Shown: positions 40,706-50,535 of the stretch, piece after piece
Layout: every line of letters begins with the position of its first letter
Numbering within the stretch: the first letter of the stretch is position 1
Origin: Nocardiopsis_C rhodophaea
Lineage (GTDB): Bacteria > Actinomycetota > Actinomycetes > Streptosporangiales > Streptosporangiaceae
Assembly: GCF_039530945.1 (NCBI RefSeq)
Contig: NZ_BAAAPC010000012.1
Coordinates: forward strand, 1-64,000
Direction: 5' to 3'
Length of the DNA: 64,000 nucleotides
Notes under the pieces: generated by a model
What the model saw: the letters and a program-made list of their open reading frames with translations, nothing else
The model's database searches: none
What the model was told of the DNA's origin: nothing
Program-made: the position numbers and the translations under genes

Positions 40706-42594
40706 TGTCATCACCGACCCTGGAGACTTCGCGTAAGCAGCACCTCGCTGCGTGGATCGGCTTGGAGGCACCGCTGGCCGGGGTCGTACTGCTTGCCGTC
40801 GCTGACATGATGGGAACGCCGGGTACGCATGACGGCGATCCTGTGTGGTGGGCGTTGTGGGCGTCCCTTGCCCTGTGGGGTGTGGCGTGGACGACCGATT
40901 TGGGGCTCTCTGCAGGGAGATCCCCGGCAACCACCGCCGTTGCTTCCCGCCACACTGGCCCGGTACGGGCCCTGGTAACGGCCACCGCCTCCCTCGCCGC
41001 CATCCTGACCTACCGTGACTTTCCCGCCGACTATTTCGGCGCGCGGCTCGGCCAGGCCGCGACCGCAGCCGACCTTGCCGCTGTGCTCCAGAACCTCGGT
41101 ACGGCGGCGATCGCTGCCGGAGCTCTGGTGGCCGTATATGCGGGACGACCTGCGGCCGTGCGTCCGTTCCGGCTGACTGTTCCCGCAGCCGTCAGCTCAA
41201 CGCTCGCACTCGTTCTTCTCGCGGGGCTCGCAGCGACGGATACCGCTCGCACTGGCGTGGACCATACGACGGCCGATCCCTTCACAGCGCCCAGTATTCC
41301 CGAGACAGTGCGGGCTGTGTCATGGGTGTGGGTGCACCCCGAGGAGGGGTCTGATGAGGACACGGACGTCATCCCGACATCGACCGGCGTCGTGGTTGCT
41401 GACGACAGCGGAGTTTTCTCGCTTGACACCAGCGTCGGCGAGGAGCGCTGGCGGTTTCGCCTGCCCAACCCAGTCGCGCGCGTCGCGGTTACTCCCGACG
41501 GCACCTTGGTGCTGGTCGCCTTCCCGTCCCCTCAGCTCGACGGAAGCCTGCTCGAACGCTTTGTCGTGATGGACAGTGCGACAGGCGAGATCGTCGCGGA
41601 CTATGTTGACGAATCGTCCGATCTCAGTAGTGGAGCGGTGGAGGACGTGGCCTCGCTGCCGAACCTCCACCTGACGGGATCTACCCTCGTCACCGTGCCG
41701 CCCCGGGGCTCGGAGGGATCGGTGAAGGGCCGGGACCTCCTCACTGGAAAGGATCTGTGGACGTGGTTGCCCGACTCTGACTGCACGCTGGTAATGCCTC
41801 GCACTCCGTTGAGTGCGTGGACCGGACTGGTCGCCACGGAAAACCGCATCCTGCTCGTAGAAAACTGTAGGCGGCCCTCGGGTGGCGAGTTCGATCGCCT
41901 GGTCGGGCTCGATGCCGAGACGGGAGATGACGCGTGGACGCGGGAATCACCGCCGGACCTGCGGAGTCTGGACGTCGCGCCTGATGGTGCGCTCGCCATC
42001 GCCCGCTACGCCGTCGGAAAAGACTCCGATGGGCTCGAAGCCGTGGCCTTCTCGCCCTTCGACGGATCGGTGATCGAGAAGGGACTCCCGGGCGGTCGTG
42101 CGTCGGTGTTGGACAAGCCAGAACCGGACCTCAACGAGGTCCGCGCGGGGGACGAGCGGTCCTTGCTGTGGGCCGGGGCGAAGAACGAGCGGAGCGTTAT
42201 CAGCTACCGGCAGGAGTTTCCAGGAAGTGGCAGGAGCCGGGAGGCTCTGATCGACCCTGGGAGCGGCTGGGACAGCTGGTTCTACAACGCCGAAAAGGTC
42301 GAGGTCGGACAGGTGGTCGCACTGCCCGAGGCAGCCGTCGGAGTGATCAGTGGAGCGCCCGCGCAGAACTATGGGAGAAGGGAAGAAGACCCGCTCGCGG
42401 TCGTGTCTTCCTGGGACGGAGAAGAGGACACGACGATCGACCTTGAGGAAGAATCGTCGGCCTATGCCAACGATGGTGCGAACGAGATCGGGATGTACGT
42501 CGCCCCTGGCGCCGTCGTCCTCTCAGGATTCATGGTCGGTCGTGGAGACCGAGCCCACGTCGTGGGATTAGGGAAATCCCCTATGGAGAGGTGA
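40702..42594 (+). CDS. Membrane-anchored PQQ-like beta-propeller protein
   Basis: 630 residues (GTG 40702 or ATG 40705). About four hydrophobic segments occupy the first ~190 residues. The rest looks like a PQQ/quinoprotein-type beta-propeller: repeats such as GVVVADDSGVFSLDTSVGEERWRF, RDLLTGKDLWTW and VGLDAETGDDAWTRE, the 'value stored in context-W' pattern. The propeller would lie outside the membrane. Function unknown. It overlaps the preceding membrane-protein gene, so the two probably work together. Confidence 0.75.
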   Translation: MMSSPTLETSRKQHLAAWIGLEAPLAGVVLLAVADMMGTPGTHDGDPVWWALWASLALWGVAWTTDLGLSAGRSPATTAVASRHTGPVRALVTATASLAAILTYRDFPADYFGARLGQAATAADLAAVLQNLGTAAIAAGALVAVYAGRPAAVRPFRLTVPAAVSSTLALVLLAGLAATDTARTGVDHTTADPFTAPSIPETVRAVSWVWVHPEEGSDEDTDVIPTSTGVVVADDSGVFSLDTSVGEERWRFRLPNPVARVAVTPDGTLVLVAFPSPQLDGSLLERFVVMDSATGEIVADYVDESSDLSSGAVEDVASLPNLHLTGSTLVTVPPRGSEGSVKGRDLLTGKDLWTWLPDSDCTLVMPRTPLSAWTGLVATENRILLVENCRRPSGGEFDRLVGLDAETGDDAWTRESPPDLRSLDVAPDGALAIARYAVGKDSDGLEAVAFSPFDGSVIEKGLPGGRASVLDKPEPDLNEVRAGDERSLLWAGAKNERSVISYRQEFPGSGRSREALIDPGSGWDSWFYNAEKVEVGQVVALPEAAVGVISGAPAQNYGRREEDPLAVVSSWDGEEDTTIDLEEESSAYANDGANEIGMYVAPGAVVLSGFMVGRGDRAHVVGLGKSPMER

Positions 42595-42596
42595 CG

Positions 42597-43892
42597 CTAT
42601 TGGGCACCGCCCATGGCGGACCAGTGGGGAAGCCGTCCATTCTGCGCGGCCACATGCCCCCGTTCAGTTGCGCATGACTGGTCGAGATCGAGGATGTGGT
42701 GGTGGATGGCGATCTGTGAGGGCCCGTTCAGGCGGTGTACGTGAGACCGTGCCCCACGACGAGCTGGCCGCTTCTTCGTCGCCTTGGGACCGGCAGCATA
42801 GATGAGGTGGCCCTCGCTCAGGTTCAGCACGGTGCAATAGGCGAGCATCTGGTAGAGAACGTCGCGTTCGGGACTGTCGTCCTTCGCGAACTTGTACTTG
42901 GCGTCGACCACCCCGGCCGGGCGACGAGTTCCCGAGAACGAGCTCTCGTAGTAGACGAGGTCGGCTCTCAGCTCCAGGCTCCTGGACTGGTCCAGGTAGT
43001 GCTCGTCCTGGGAAGCGCAGTGGCCGCCGCGTGGACGCAGGGCATCGGTCACCGCATTCGCTACAAAGTCCTCGAAGATCTGCCACATGCGCAGCATCAC
43101 GCCTTCAACCCTGATCCCATCCCCGTGGAATGGCTCGTAGGAGCTGTCCCGTAGCACCAGTTCACCGAGCCGGAGAGCTGCCTGATAGCGCGTGTTGAGT
43201 CGGCTGGGATGCCAGTCGGGGAGCGGGTCCTTGTGCCTCGTCAAGGTGACGCCGTTCAGGCGCGCCCTCACCCGACGCAAGAGCGCTCTGGTCGACGTGG
43301 GGAGCCCAGGGATATGCAGGATCCGGTGGGTCGCGGCAAGAAGAATCTGGTTCTCCGCGATGTCCACCGTGTAGTCGGCGTAGCCGACCTCGACGGGAAG
43401 CATCGCCCCGTACCGTCCACGAATCTGCGCTGACTCGCGAACGCGCCCACGCACAACCGGCAAGGCCTCTTCCACGGTGCGGTATCCGAGCATCACCCCC
43501 TGGGCGAGCGCACCGTCGGCCATCCGCGCGAAGGCAAGGGCCATCGCGGGAAGCAGCCCGTCGTGTTCTCCCGCATCGGTGAGCTCGTTGTCGAGGTCGT
43601 CGTTCCACATCACCCCTCGCTGGGCATAGCCGATGAGGAACATCAGCCGGCGGATGGGCAGCTTCGGTTCGATCCGGAGTTCCACGGCCTCGTCTCCGTG
43701 ACTGACCACGACGGCTCCGGCGAGTTCCTTGTTGGCCTTCAGAGTCCACAGGCCATTGTGACCGCGGCTCATCGTGACCATCCCGGTCGCTTCGAGGGCG
43801 GTGGATTGGCGCTCGCTCAAGGAAACCCCGGACGTGGAGGAGTATTCGGTCAGTGCGATGGGGAACGAGGGGCCGTCCGTGCCAGCGTTCAC
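42597..43892 (-). CDS. mcrC: McrC-type restriction endonuclease subunit
   Basis: 431 residues, McrBC 5-methylcytosine-specific restriction component. The N-terminal beta-rich region contains VELRIEPKLPIRRLMFLIGYA, typical of McrC. The C-terminal PD-(D/E)xK nuclease core is visible as ELRADLVYY followed by GVVDAKYKF and LYQMLAYC. The start overlaps the McrB stop by 4 nt (ATGA). McrC is the nuclease partner that cuts DNA on GTP hydrolysis by McrB. Confidence 0.92.
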   Translation of the reverse strand: MNAGTDGPSFPIALTEYSSTSGVSLSERQSTALEATGMVTMSRGHNGLWTLKANKELAGAVVVSHGDEAVELRIEPKLPIRRLMFLIGYAQRGVMWNDDLDNELTDAGEHDGLLPAMALAFARMADGALAQGVMLGYRTVEEALPVVRGRVRESAQIRGRYGAMLPVEVGYADYTVDIAENQILLAATHRILHIPGLPTSTRALLRRVRARLNGVTLTRHKDPLPDWHPSRLNTRYQAALRLGELVLRDSSYEPFHGDGIRVEGVMLRMWQIFEDFVANAVTDALRPRGGHCASQDEHYLDQSRSLELRADLVYYESSFSGTRRPAGVVDAKYKFAKDDSPERDVLYQMLAYCTVLNLSEGHLIYAAGPKATKKRPARRGARSHVHRLNGPSQIAIHHHILDLDQSCATERGHVAAQNGRLPHWSAMGGAQ

Positions 43893-46126
43893 TCCTCACC
43901 TCCGGTCCCCTCCGCACCGGCCACGGCTTCACCCAGCCCCAGATGCTCACGCAGAACGCCCAAGCCATACCTGGCGTTGACATCCGTTCCGACCCCGTAA
44001 TGATGCTCGACCAGCAAGGGGAGGATCTGGTGCTGCCATACGCGTTCGAGCCCTCTGGGCATTTGGACGGTATCGCTGATGAGGTAGGAGGGGCCCACTC
44101 GGAAGTCGCGGTCCGCGATCCTGCTGTTGAGTTCGTCGATCAGCAGCGCGGCATCGTCCGGGTGACCCTCCGCCTTGAGCCATCGGCTGAGTAGCCCGGC
44201 GACAGGTTCTGTGTCGGGGTACATCTCCATGAACCAGAACCGACGACGCATCGCCGCGTCGACCAGGGCGATGGAGCGGTCGGCGGTGTTCATCGTGGCG
44301 GGGATGACGAGATTCGGAGGGAGGCTGAAGCCGAGCCCGCCATCGGAGCCGTACAGCAGATTCACCGACTTGCCCCGGTATTCCAGCAGAAAGTACAGCT
44401 CGCCGAAGATTTTGGCCAGGTTGCCGCGATTCAGCTCGTCAACGATCAGCACGAACGGCTCGTCGGGGTGCTTCCGAGCGGCATCGGCGATTCGGCGCAG
44501 TGGGCCGGGGGTGAGTTCGAAGGTCGCGCCGCGACCGTCTACCGCAGGGCGGGGGCGGAACCCTTCGAAGAAGTCCTCGTAAGAGTAGGCGGGGTGAAAC
44601 TGAACCAGCTGGACGTTCTCGGGTTTGCCTCCGACGAGGTGCTCCGCCAGGACCTGGGCCGTGTGGGTCTTGCCCGTGCCGGGAGGTCCGTAGAAGACCA
44701 GCTGTGGTTGGACACGCAGCAGTTCGACACAGTCCCGTAGCCAGCCGAGCTTGAAGTGGAGTTTGTCCGCGAGCGCTGCGTCGGGGTCGGGCAGGGAAAA
44801 GCCGCGGGCGGTCACGGGTTGCTCCGGCTCCTCGCCGAGAAGCTGTTCCAGCGCGCCGACGAACTCGGTGAGCTCGATCAGCGAGGCGTCGGGGTTGGCC
44901 AGACGCGTCGCCGCCTCGGCGGGCAGGTCGTCGGCGTAGTCGAGTGGGTTGTCAACGTAGTTGTGCCAGGCCACGGAGCGTTGCAGGTTGGCCCGATTCC
45001 CACTGCTGGAGGTGAAGCTGGCCGGGCCGTCGATAGTGCCGATATAGACGTCCGTCCCGACGTTGGTGAGCACGATGTCGTTGGGGCGAATGCGGCTGAG
45101 GAACGCGTGGAACTCCAGGGCCAACGCGGACCGCTCATTGCCGCTGGCGTGGGCGTAGTCGCGCCTGACGGCCGCCTCGATCGTCTCGCGATTACTGCCG
45201 ACCGGGAGATCACGCAGTCGGCTGGCGGCGAGGGAACATACCCCATGGGGCAGCCACAGCGAGTGAACGAGGTTCTGCCCTTGCACGTTGGAGCCACGGA
45301 TGAGCCATGCGCGGCGCTTGGACTGCTCATCGTCGTCGGCCTCATCAGGGTCGGCGGCATCCGCGAAGTAGCGCATCGCATCTGCCTGGTCGAGGCGCTT
45401 GTCGTGCAGGATGGCACCTTCAGGGCCGACGAGCTGGTCGGCCGCGACCAACTCATCGACGAGCGCCCGCTCGCTCTGCGTGAAGTGGGCGTCTTTCGGT
45501 GGCGCTCCGCTGTCCTCGCGGAGGCGGTGCCAGCCTTCGGGGCGGGTGCCGCAGATGTGCTGGACGAGTTCCCCTGGTGAGGTTCCGGTCTGCGCGGTGA
45601 GGTCGTCCACGGAGACCCAGGAGTCCGCCGGTAGTGACGAGAGCATCCGTTTCGCCTGTTCGAGTCGGCCGCGCGTGGCCTTCCACCTCTTATAGCGCCG
45701 GTCGACTTCCAGCACCCAGCGTTCAAGATCAGGGAACTCCCGCAAAGCCCACCGTCCGGCACCCGTCAGACGCCAAGTGCCGTTCCCGTCCTTGCTCAGC
45801 CATCCGATACTCACCAGTTCAGAGGTGCGCCACAACACGTGGCCGAACGGTCCCGTTTTGTCATTGACGTGCGTCTCCCAATCCTCTTCGGGGCGGGGAT
45901 GCCGCTCCTGGGCGCGGTTCCAGAGCTCCGTCCGGTGTAATCCTTCGCCATCGGGGAGGTCGGCGAGGACGTGCATTACGGCACGTGTGACTGTTTCCCT
46001 GATCTTCTTGTTCTGGGGCAGCACCGCGTTGTTCTCCGTACCGTCTGTGATGAGGGCGGGCCAGAGCATATCGGTGACCACCGACTTGAGCGCGTCGCGC
46101 AGAGTGTCTAACGTTGCCCCTGCCAC
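43889..46126 (-). CDS. mcrB: McrB-type AAA+ GTPase with N-terminal winged-helix region
   Basis: C-terminal McrB AAA+ domain: GPPGTGKTHTAQVLAEHL (Walker A), VLIVDELNRGNLAKIFGELY (Walker B) and MNTADRS (McrB GTP-specificity motif). About 480 N-terminal residues contain a restriction-type winged-helix segment (ETVTRAVMHVLADLP...LHRTELWNRA) and a probable DNA-reading domain. The frame is open to 46357, but its first ~65 codons run antisense to the divergent DUF4365 gene. The GTG at 46126 (before the first McrB-like helix) was therefore chosen. No good ribosome-binding site is seen for either start, so the N-terminus is uncertain. Its stop overlaps mcrC. Confidence 0.88.
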   Translation of the reverse strand: MAGATLDTLRDALKSVVTDMLWPALITDGTENNAVLPQNKKIRETVTRAVMHVLADLPDGEGLHRTELWNRAQERHPRPEEDWETHVNDKTGPFGHVLWRTSELVSIGWLSKDGNGTWRLTGAGRWALREFPDLERWVLEVDRRYKRWKATRGRLEQAKRMLSSLPADSWVSVDDLTAQTGTSPGELVQHICGTRPEGWHRLREDSGAPPKDAHFTQSERALVDELVAADQLVGPEGAILHDKRLDQADAMRYFADAADPDEADDDEQSKRRAWLIRGSNVQGQNLVHSLWLPHGVCSLAASRLRDLPVGSNRETIEAAVRRDYAHASGNERSALALEFHAFLSRIRPNDIVLTNVGTDVYIGTIDGPASFTSSSGNRANLQRSVAWHNYVDNPLDYADDLPAEAATRLANPDASLIELTEFVGALEQLLGEEPEQPVTARGFSLPDPDAALADKLHFKLGWLRDCVELLRVQPQLVFYGPPGTGKTHTAQVLAEHLVGGKPENVQLVQFHPAYSYEDFFEGFRPRPAVDGRGATFELTPGPLRRIADAARKHPDEPFVLIVDELNRGNLAKIFGELYFLLEYRGKSVNLLYGSDGGLGFSLPPNLVIPATMNTADRSIALVDAAMRRRFWFMEMYPDTEPVAGLLSRWLKAEGHPDDAALLIDELNSRIADRDFRVGPSYLISDTVQMPRGLERVWQHQILPLLVEHHYGVGTDVNARYGLGVLREHLGLGEAVAGAEGTGGEE

Positions 46127-46162
46127 ACGCTTTTTCGCGTTGATACCGGTGAGGAGAGAACC

Positions 46163-46690
46163 CTGGGGATCAGCAAGCAAGATGTCCAAGGGTGGTACGG
46201 CGAGTACTTCGTCCGGGCTCTTGCAGCGGCGGCCGGTCTCCAGGTCAGCAAGATCGAACTCGATCACTCGGGTGTCGACCTCATCGTTGGCCTGCTCGGA
46301 AGCGCCGGTGGATGGGATTTTCCTGAAATCCGTGTTCAGGTCAAGTCGTGGTCGCAACCGGTTGGCTCAGACTCCCACTGGCACTACAACGGCCTCACCG
46401 AGAAGCAGTTCAACATGCTCGCCGGAGACAACTTCCGCGTGCCACGCTTCCTTTTCGTGGTGACGGTCCCCAGCGACCCGGAGCTCTACACGGAGGCTGG
46501 GCACGACTGCCTGCGGCTGGCCCACGCCGGATACTGGATCTCGCTCGTTGGCCATGAGAGGTTCGAAGAACCGTCCAGCAGGAGGCGGACGAAGCTGGAG
46601 ATCCCGAAGGAGAACTTGCTTACGGCCTCTGTCCTACGTGAACTTGTCGCGGTAGACGTCCCTGGCCAGAGGAAGGCGGAGGCGCTGTGA
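46163..46690 (+). CDS. DUF4365-like protein with probable CTG start
   Basis: 175 residues. The frame contains a conserved DUF4365-type sequence (DVQGWYGEYFVRALAAAAG, DHSGVDLIVG, IRVQVKSW) beginning well upstream of any ATG, GTG or TTG. The first usable codon is a CTG at 46163, six bases after GAGGAG (46151-46156). DUF4365 has a restriction-endonuclease-like fold; here GVDL and VQVKSW look like the D...xxK core. It is divergent from mcrBC and its stop overlaps the next gene by 4 nt. Its role in the defence island is unknown. Confidence 0.7.
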   Translation: MGISKQDVQGWYGEYFVRALAAAAGLQVSKIELDHSGVDLIVGLLGSAGGWDFPEIRVQVKSWSQPVGSDSHWHYNGLTEKQFNMLAGDNFRVPRFLFVVTVPSDPELYTEAGHDCLRLAHAGYWISLVGHERFEEPSSRRRTKLEIPKENLLTASVLRELVAVDVPGQRKAEAL

Positions 46691-47838
46691 GCGCGGCGGA
46701 TTCCCTGAACGAGCGGTTGTACACGCGTGTGGCGTCGCTCGACCCACGCCTGGTCGCCGACTACCTGGAGGCCACCGGGTGGACACGGCATGCGGAGGAT
46801 TGGCGCGGCGCCTCTGTGTGGAGCGCGGTCGATACGGGCAAGATGCTCCTGCCGCTGGAGGTCGTCTACGACGACGACGTCGACCTGGTCGCCCGTGTAG
46901 TGCGGACTCTGGCGGCTGTCGAGGGCCGCCCGCTGCCCGAAGTCCTACACGATGTCACCGAACCCATGGTGGACGTGCAGCGGTTCCACACCCACCCCGG
47001 AACACCGTCGGGCACCATTCCGCTCCTTTCCGGGGCCGCGGCCATCGAAGGAGTCACCAAGGCGTTCGACGCCGCCGCGCGGCCGGTTCTCGACCCTGAG
47101 GGGTCGACCGCCGGGGCACGGCGCAGCGGACAGATCACCAAGTTCCTCCAGTCGGTCCGCCTCGGGCCCTCGGTGGCGGGAAGCTACGTTCTCGTAGCGC
47201 AAGTGCCGCTCCGATCACCGGAGAAGGGGCGGGCGTGCCTGGTCGAGGACTCCGCCGTACCGGTGGAACGCCAGGTCGTCGCACGGATGAATGCGGCCAT
47301 CCACGCCGCGAGCCAGGCGGTTCAGCAGGCGGAGGAGACCGACGGCGACCTCGCTGGCTTCGATGACTCCGCGGACGCGGGGGTGACGTCGCGTCTCTGC
47401 GAAGCGCTGGTGAGGTTCGGCGGACACGAGAAAGACCGCGGATTCAGCATCGGGTTCTCCTGGGCGCGCGGCCTGTCCGCTCCGCCTGACGCAATATCGG
47501 ACGATATCCCTTTCAGCGCGGCGAGCCCCCGCATCCTTGGGAAGGCCGCCGACCGGCTCCGTGAGATCGAGCAAGGCGGCCCCGCACGCATGCGCGGGAC
47601 CGTCATCGCGGTCAAGCGGCACTCGCCGTTCGAACCCGGATCGGTGCGGATCGAGGGTGTCCTCACCATGGGGGGCAAAGAGCGCAGGCGCACCATCTGG
47701 GTCCAGGCGGGGTCGAACGCTTACCAGGTTGCCCTGGAAGCGCACCGGACCTCAACGCCGGTGGTCGTTGACGGAACCTTCGAGACCCGTGACAACCGCC
47801 GCGAGCTCAGGGCCGAGACGTTCCAGATAGAGCGGTGA
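46687..47838 (+). CDS. Hypothetical protein of the defence island
   Basis: 383 residues, no family recognised. GTG start overlaps the DUF4365 stop, so the two are co-translated. The C-terminal ~80 residues (MRGTVIAVKRHSPF, GSVRIEGVLTMGGKERRRTIWV, VVVDGTFETRDNRRELRAE) look like an OB-fold or similar small beta-barrel that could bind nucleic acid. The N-terminal part begins with LNERLYTRVASLDPRLVADYLEATGW. No membrane segments. Confidence 0.75.
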   Translation: MSAADSLNERLYTRVASLDPRLVADYLEATGWTRHAEDWRGASVWSAVDTGKMLLPLEVVYDDDVDLVARVVRTLAAVEGRPLPEVLHDVTEPMVDVQRFHTHPGTPSGTIPLLSGAAAIEGVTKAFDAAARPVLDPEGSTAGARRSGQITKFLQSVRLGPSVAGSYVLVAQVPLRSPEKGRACLVEDSAVPVERQVVARMNAAIHAASQAVQQAEETDGDLAGFDDSADAGVTSRLCEALVRFGGHEKDRGFSIGFSWARGLSAPPDAISDDIPFSAASPRILGKAADRLREIEQGGPARMRGTVIAVKRHSPFEPGSVRIEGVLTMGGKERRRTIWVQAGSNAYQVALEAHRTSTPVVVDGTFETRDNRRELRAETFQIER

Positions 47839-47864
47839 ATGCTCCTGCCCTCTGAACCAGGGCG

Positions 47865-49724
47865 CTACCGGGGGATGCCATCGCTGAAGTTGGTGCGTCC
47901 CATGCCGTCCAGGTGTACCCCGAAGACGAGCGATCGACCGGCATTCAGTGTGCGCCGCAGCTCCTCGGAGAGCTTGTCCGTTCCGGTGCCCCGGCTGCCG
48001 ATCCAACCATTGGCCAGGAGGAACGAGAACTCGGTATTGGTGAGGTAGCGTCGTGCGACCTGAGGGCCCACACGTTTTCCTCCGTTGGGCCCCACAGCCT
48101 CAGGGGACGAGTGAACGATTTCGAAGTGCTCCCGCGACAGATACATCCCCCGGATCAGATCGGTCGAGTTCACCATGCGTGTCTGGGGCTCGCAGAGCTT
48201 GACGAAGCATGGTGTGTCGACGAGCCGAATCTCGGGGTGGCCAGGCGTGGAGTCGGCGAACGCCTCATCGACCTCACGCATTCGTTCGACCTGGTCCAGG
48301 AACCTCTCGTCGACGCTACTGACGAGGCCATCCCCTGAAGGCTTCAGCATCTTGTACTGGAGCATGACGAAGCTGTTTTCCTTCGGGTTGTAGTAGATGA
48401 GGTCGACGCCCGCCTTTGCTTCGGTGGGCGAGCTGTCCACGTTGGCCACGAGAAGGCTGCGCGTCTTGTAGCGGTTGCGGAAGAGGCCCCAGGCCAGGCT
48501 GTCCGTTCTTTCGCTGAACCAGCCGAGGAAGATGTCCTTGTCGTAGGCGATGAGCTGCCTTTCCTGGGGGCTGATGTCGTGATGGGGAAGCTCGTCAAGA
48601 AAGTTCTTGGAGTCTGGAGAGGGGCGCCAGTCGAGCAGAATCTCCCTGTCGATGTCGAAGGCCTCGAAGAGCACCCCCACGGCGTCCTTCTCGTAGGGGC
48701 GGACCGGTCGGTCTTCGGTGGAGGGGTGTTCGACGTTCAGCAGTTCCTTAAGCTCGTCGATACAGTTCGCCAGGTCATCCGACTTGCTCGCGAGAGCGTC
48801 GAGGAGGCGACGCCCACGGGCGTGACTGAGGTGGCCGTTCTCGTCCAGGGCATCACCATATCGCCCAAGCTGCTGCTTAAGCTCCGTGACTGAGATGAGG
48901 GAGGAGACGGCGACGAAGTGCGAAATGGTCAGCCGCTTCTCGTAGTCTCCGGCGTTCCCGGACGTGCATGCGATCCCCAGGCCTGCGACACGGCTTCTCC
49001 GGTCGTCGGAGTCTCGGTCGATGAAGACGCAGAGGCGGTCGCCCTTGGCCCAGGTACCGCGGAGGATGGAGAATTCACCGACATAGCCGAGCCCTTTGAA
49101 CCGCTCGGCATTGTTCATCAGGTGATCACGCATCACATTAGTGATGTCGGTGACGGCGACGTTGAGCGGCTTGGGCTTGTCCGTGGGCGGGGCGGCCAGG
49201 GGTGTGCTGACGGTTACCGACGCGTCCGCCTGGCCAGGGCGGTAGTTCGCATAAGTGGCGAGCTCCTGTTCAACATGCTCGGGATCGACCGCGATATAAC
49301 CGGGTGACTCCTGAAAGGTGAACAGTTCGTCCGGGGAGGACTGGCCCGCTGGTTCAGGTCCGCGCTTCAACTGGCCGGCTGCCCACTTCAGGAGGGCTGA
49401 TGGGAAAGGAACGACGCCACCGGGGTAAGTGAAGGTCGTCAGCGGCCCGTCCTGCGTAGTCGCGAGAATTCTCCAGCCCTGCCGATCGTCCCACTCCAGA
49501 GCAGCTGAGGTGAGACGTCCGTCCCAGCGCCCGGAAATGGAGCTGTGCAGCTCGATGTGCGCTGACCGGGTTACGGCGTCACTGTTGATTTCGGGTGTGC
49601 CGAGGCGGAGCCGGGGGTGTGCGGCAGCGGCTGTGTAGACCGTCCTGATGTAGGGCGCGTGGTCGATCCGTTGAACATTGGACGAGGCGAACAGGGAATC
49701 TTCGCTGTGGTGTCCGTCGTACAC
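47865..49724 (-). CDS. Hypothetical protein with a restriction-nuclease-like motif
   Basis: 619 residues, GTG start at 49724. No known family identified. In the C-terminal half, GVDLIYYNPKENSFVMLQYKM contains D441...Q456-Y-K458, matching the D-x(n)-(E/Q)xK core of PD-(D/E)xK nucleases. The N-terminal third has beta-rich regions, and the middle carries helical segments (ELKQQLGRYGDAL, LLDALASKSDDLANCIDELKELL). It converges on the 46687 gene inside a defence island. Function as a defence nuclease is inference. Confidence 0.7.
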   Translation of the reverse strand: MYDGHHSEDSLFASSNVQRIDHAPYIRTVYTAAAAHPRLRLGTPEINSDAVTRSAHIELHSSISGRWDGRLTSAALEWDDRQGWRILATTQDGPLTTFTYPGGVVPFPSALLKWAAGQLKRGPEPAGQSSPDELFTFQESPGYIAVDPEHVEQELATYANYRPGQADASVTVSTPLAAPPTDKPKPLNVAVTDITNVMRDHLMNNAERFKGLGYVGEFSILRGTWAKGDRLCVFIDRDSDDRRSRVAGLGIACTSGNAGDYEKRLTISHFVAVSSLISVTELKQQLGRYGDALDENGHLSHARGRRLLDALASKSDDLANCIDELKELLNVEHPSTEDRPVRPYEKDAVGVLFEAFDIDREILLDWRPSPDSKNFLDELPHHDISPQERQLIAYDKDIFLGWFSERTDSLAWGLFRNRYKTRSLLVANVDSSPTEAKAGVDLIYYNPKENSFVMLQYKMLKPSGDGLVSSVDERFLDQVERMREVDEAFADSTPGHPEIRLVDTPCFVKLCEPQTRMVNSTDLIRGMYLSREHFEIVHSSPEAVGPNGGKRVGPQVARRYLTNTEFSFLLANGWIGSRGTGTDKLSEELRRTLNAGRSLVFGVHLDGMGRTNFSDGIPR

Positions 49725-49907
49725 GCGCGCCTTTTCATTCGAGGATCATGGGATGTCGGAAGGCTAGCGCAATTGGTCTATAGGATCGACCCAGACGATG
49801 TGGCCGAAACCGGCCGGATTGGCGATGCAATGAAGGAACCACGGGACGTCGCCGCCTGCAAGCGCGAAGTCCGTCGGCGAACGAAAATAAAAGCGCGGTG
49901 GTGGAGG

Positions 49908-50438
49908 TCAGGCCGATGGTCCCTGTGCCTGCGCGGGGGAGCCGAGTCGGACGTAGTCGTCGAGCGATTCATCGATCGGACGGACGAGGGTGCGGAGGCG
50001 GTCGGCGATGTAGCGTCGGTCGTGTTCGCCGATTGGTACGGGTGGGCGGCGGAGGCGGATGCTCCACCACCGGGGGTCGGGAAAGAGTTCGAGGGCGTTG
50101 AGGTGCTCGCCGAGTTCCAGCCCGGTCCCGAACGGTGCGAGGTGGGTGATGGCCAGTGGACAACGCAGCGGGAAGCTGCGTTCCCCGAAGCGAACGGGAT
50201 CGTCGTCCTGAACGACCGGCCCGGTGACGGTGGCACTGGCGATGACGCGACCTCGGTCGCGGGACGGATTCCGGAAGCAGCCCCGGGTGGTGTAGACGAA
50301 CAGCTCGTCGCCCGCCGTCAGCTGGGCGACTTGGCCTCGCCTTCCCGCTGGAAAGGCCGTCTGCCGGGTGGAGAGCACCCAAGCCAGTGCCTCACGGTCG
50401 CCGATCACCATCAGGTACGCGTTACTGTCGGAGCTCAC
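49908..50438 (-). CDS. PUA/EVE-like domain protein
   Basis: 176 residues from the GTG at 50438. A longer open frame to 50609 is Arg/Gly-rich and unsupported. The sequence SNAYLMVIGDREALAWVLSTRQTAF...GDELFVYTTRGCF...GRVIASATVTGPV follows the EVE/PUA-like pattern, a fold that binds modified bases in DNA or RNA. Such proteins are frequent in defence islands, consistent with McrBC nearby. No catalytic motif. Confidence 0.6.
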   Translation of the reverse strand: MSSDSNAYLMVIGDREALAWVLSTRQTAFPAGRRGQVAQLTAGDELFVYTTRGCFRNPSRDRGRVIASATVTGPVVQDDDPVRFGERSFPLRCPLAITHLAPFGTGLELGEHLNALELFPDPRWWSIRLRRPPVPIGEHDRRYIADRLRTLVRPIDESLDDYVRLGSPAQAQGPSA

Positions 50439-50535
50439 ATGCCGACGGTATCCCGAACCGCCCATGCGTTGCTGCCAACCCGCCCTGTCGGCAGTGCCGG
50501 AGGGGCACCGGGGCATGGAGAGGACGGTTGCCGGT

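Noticed and set aside
46127..46357. N-terminal extension of mcrB
   Set aside because: Antisense to the conserved DUF4365 sequence and not McrB-like.
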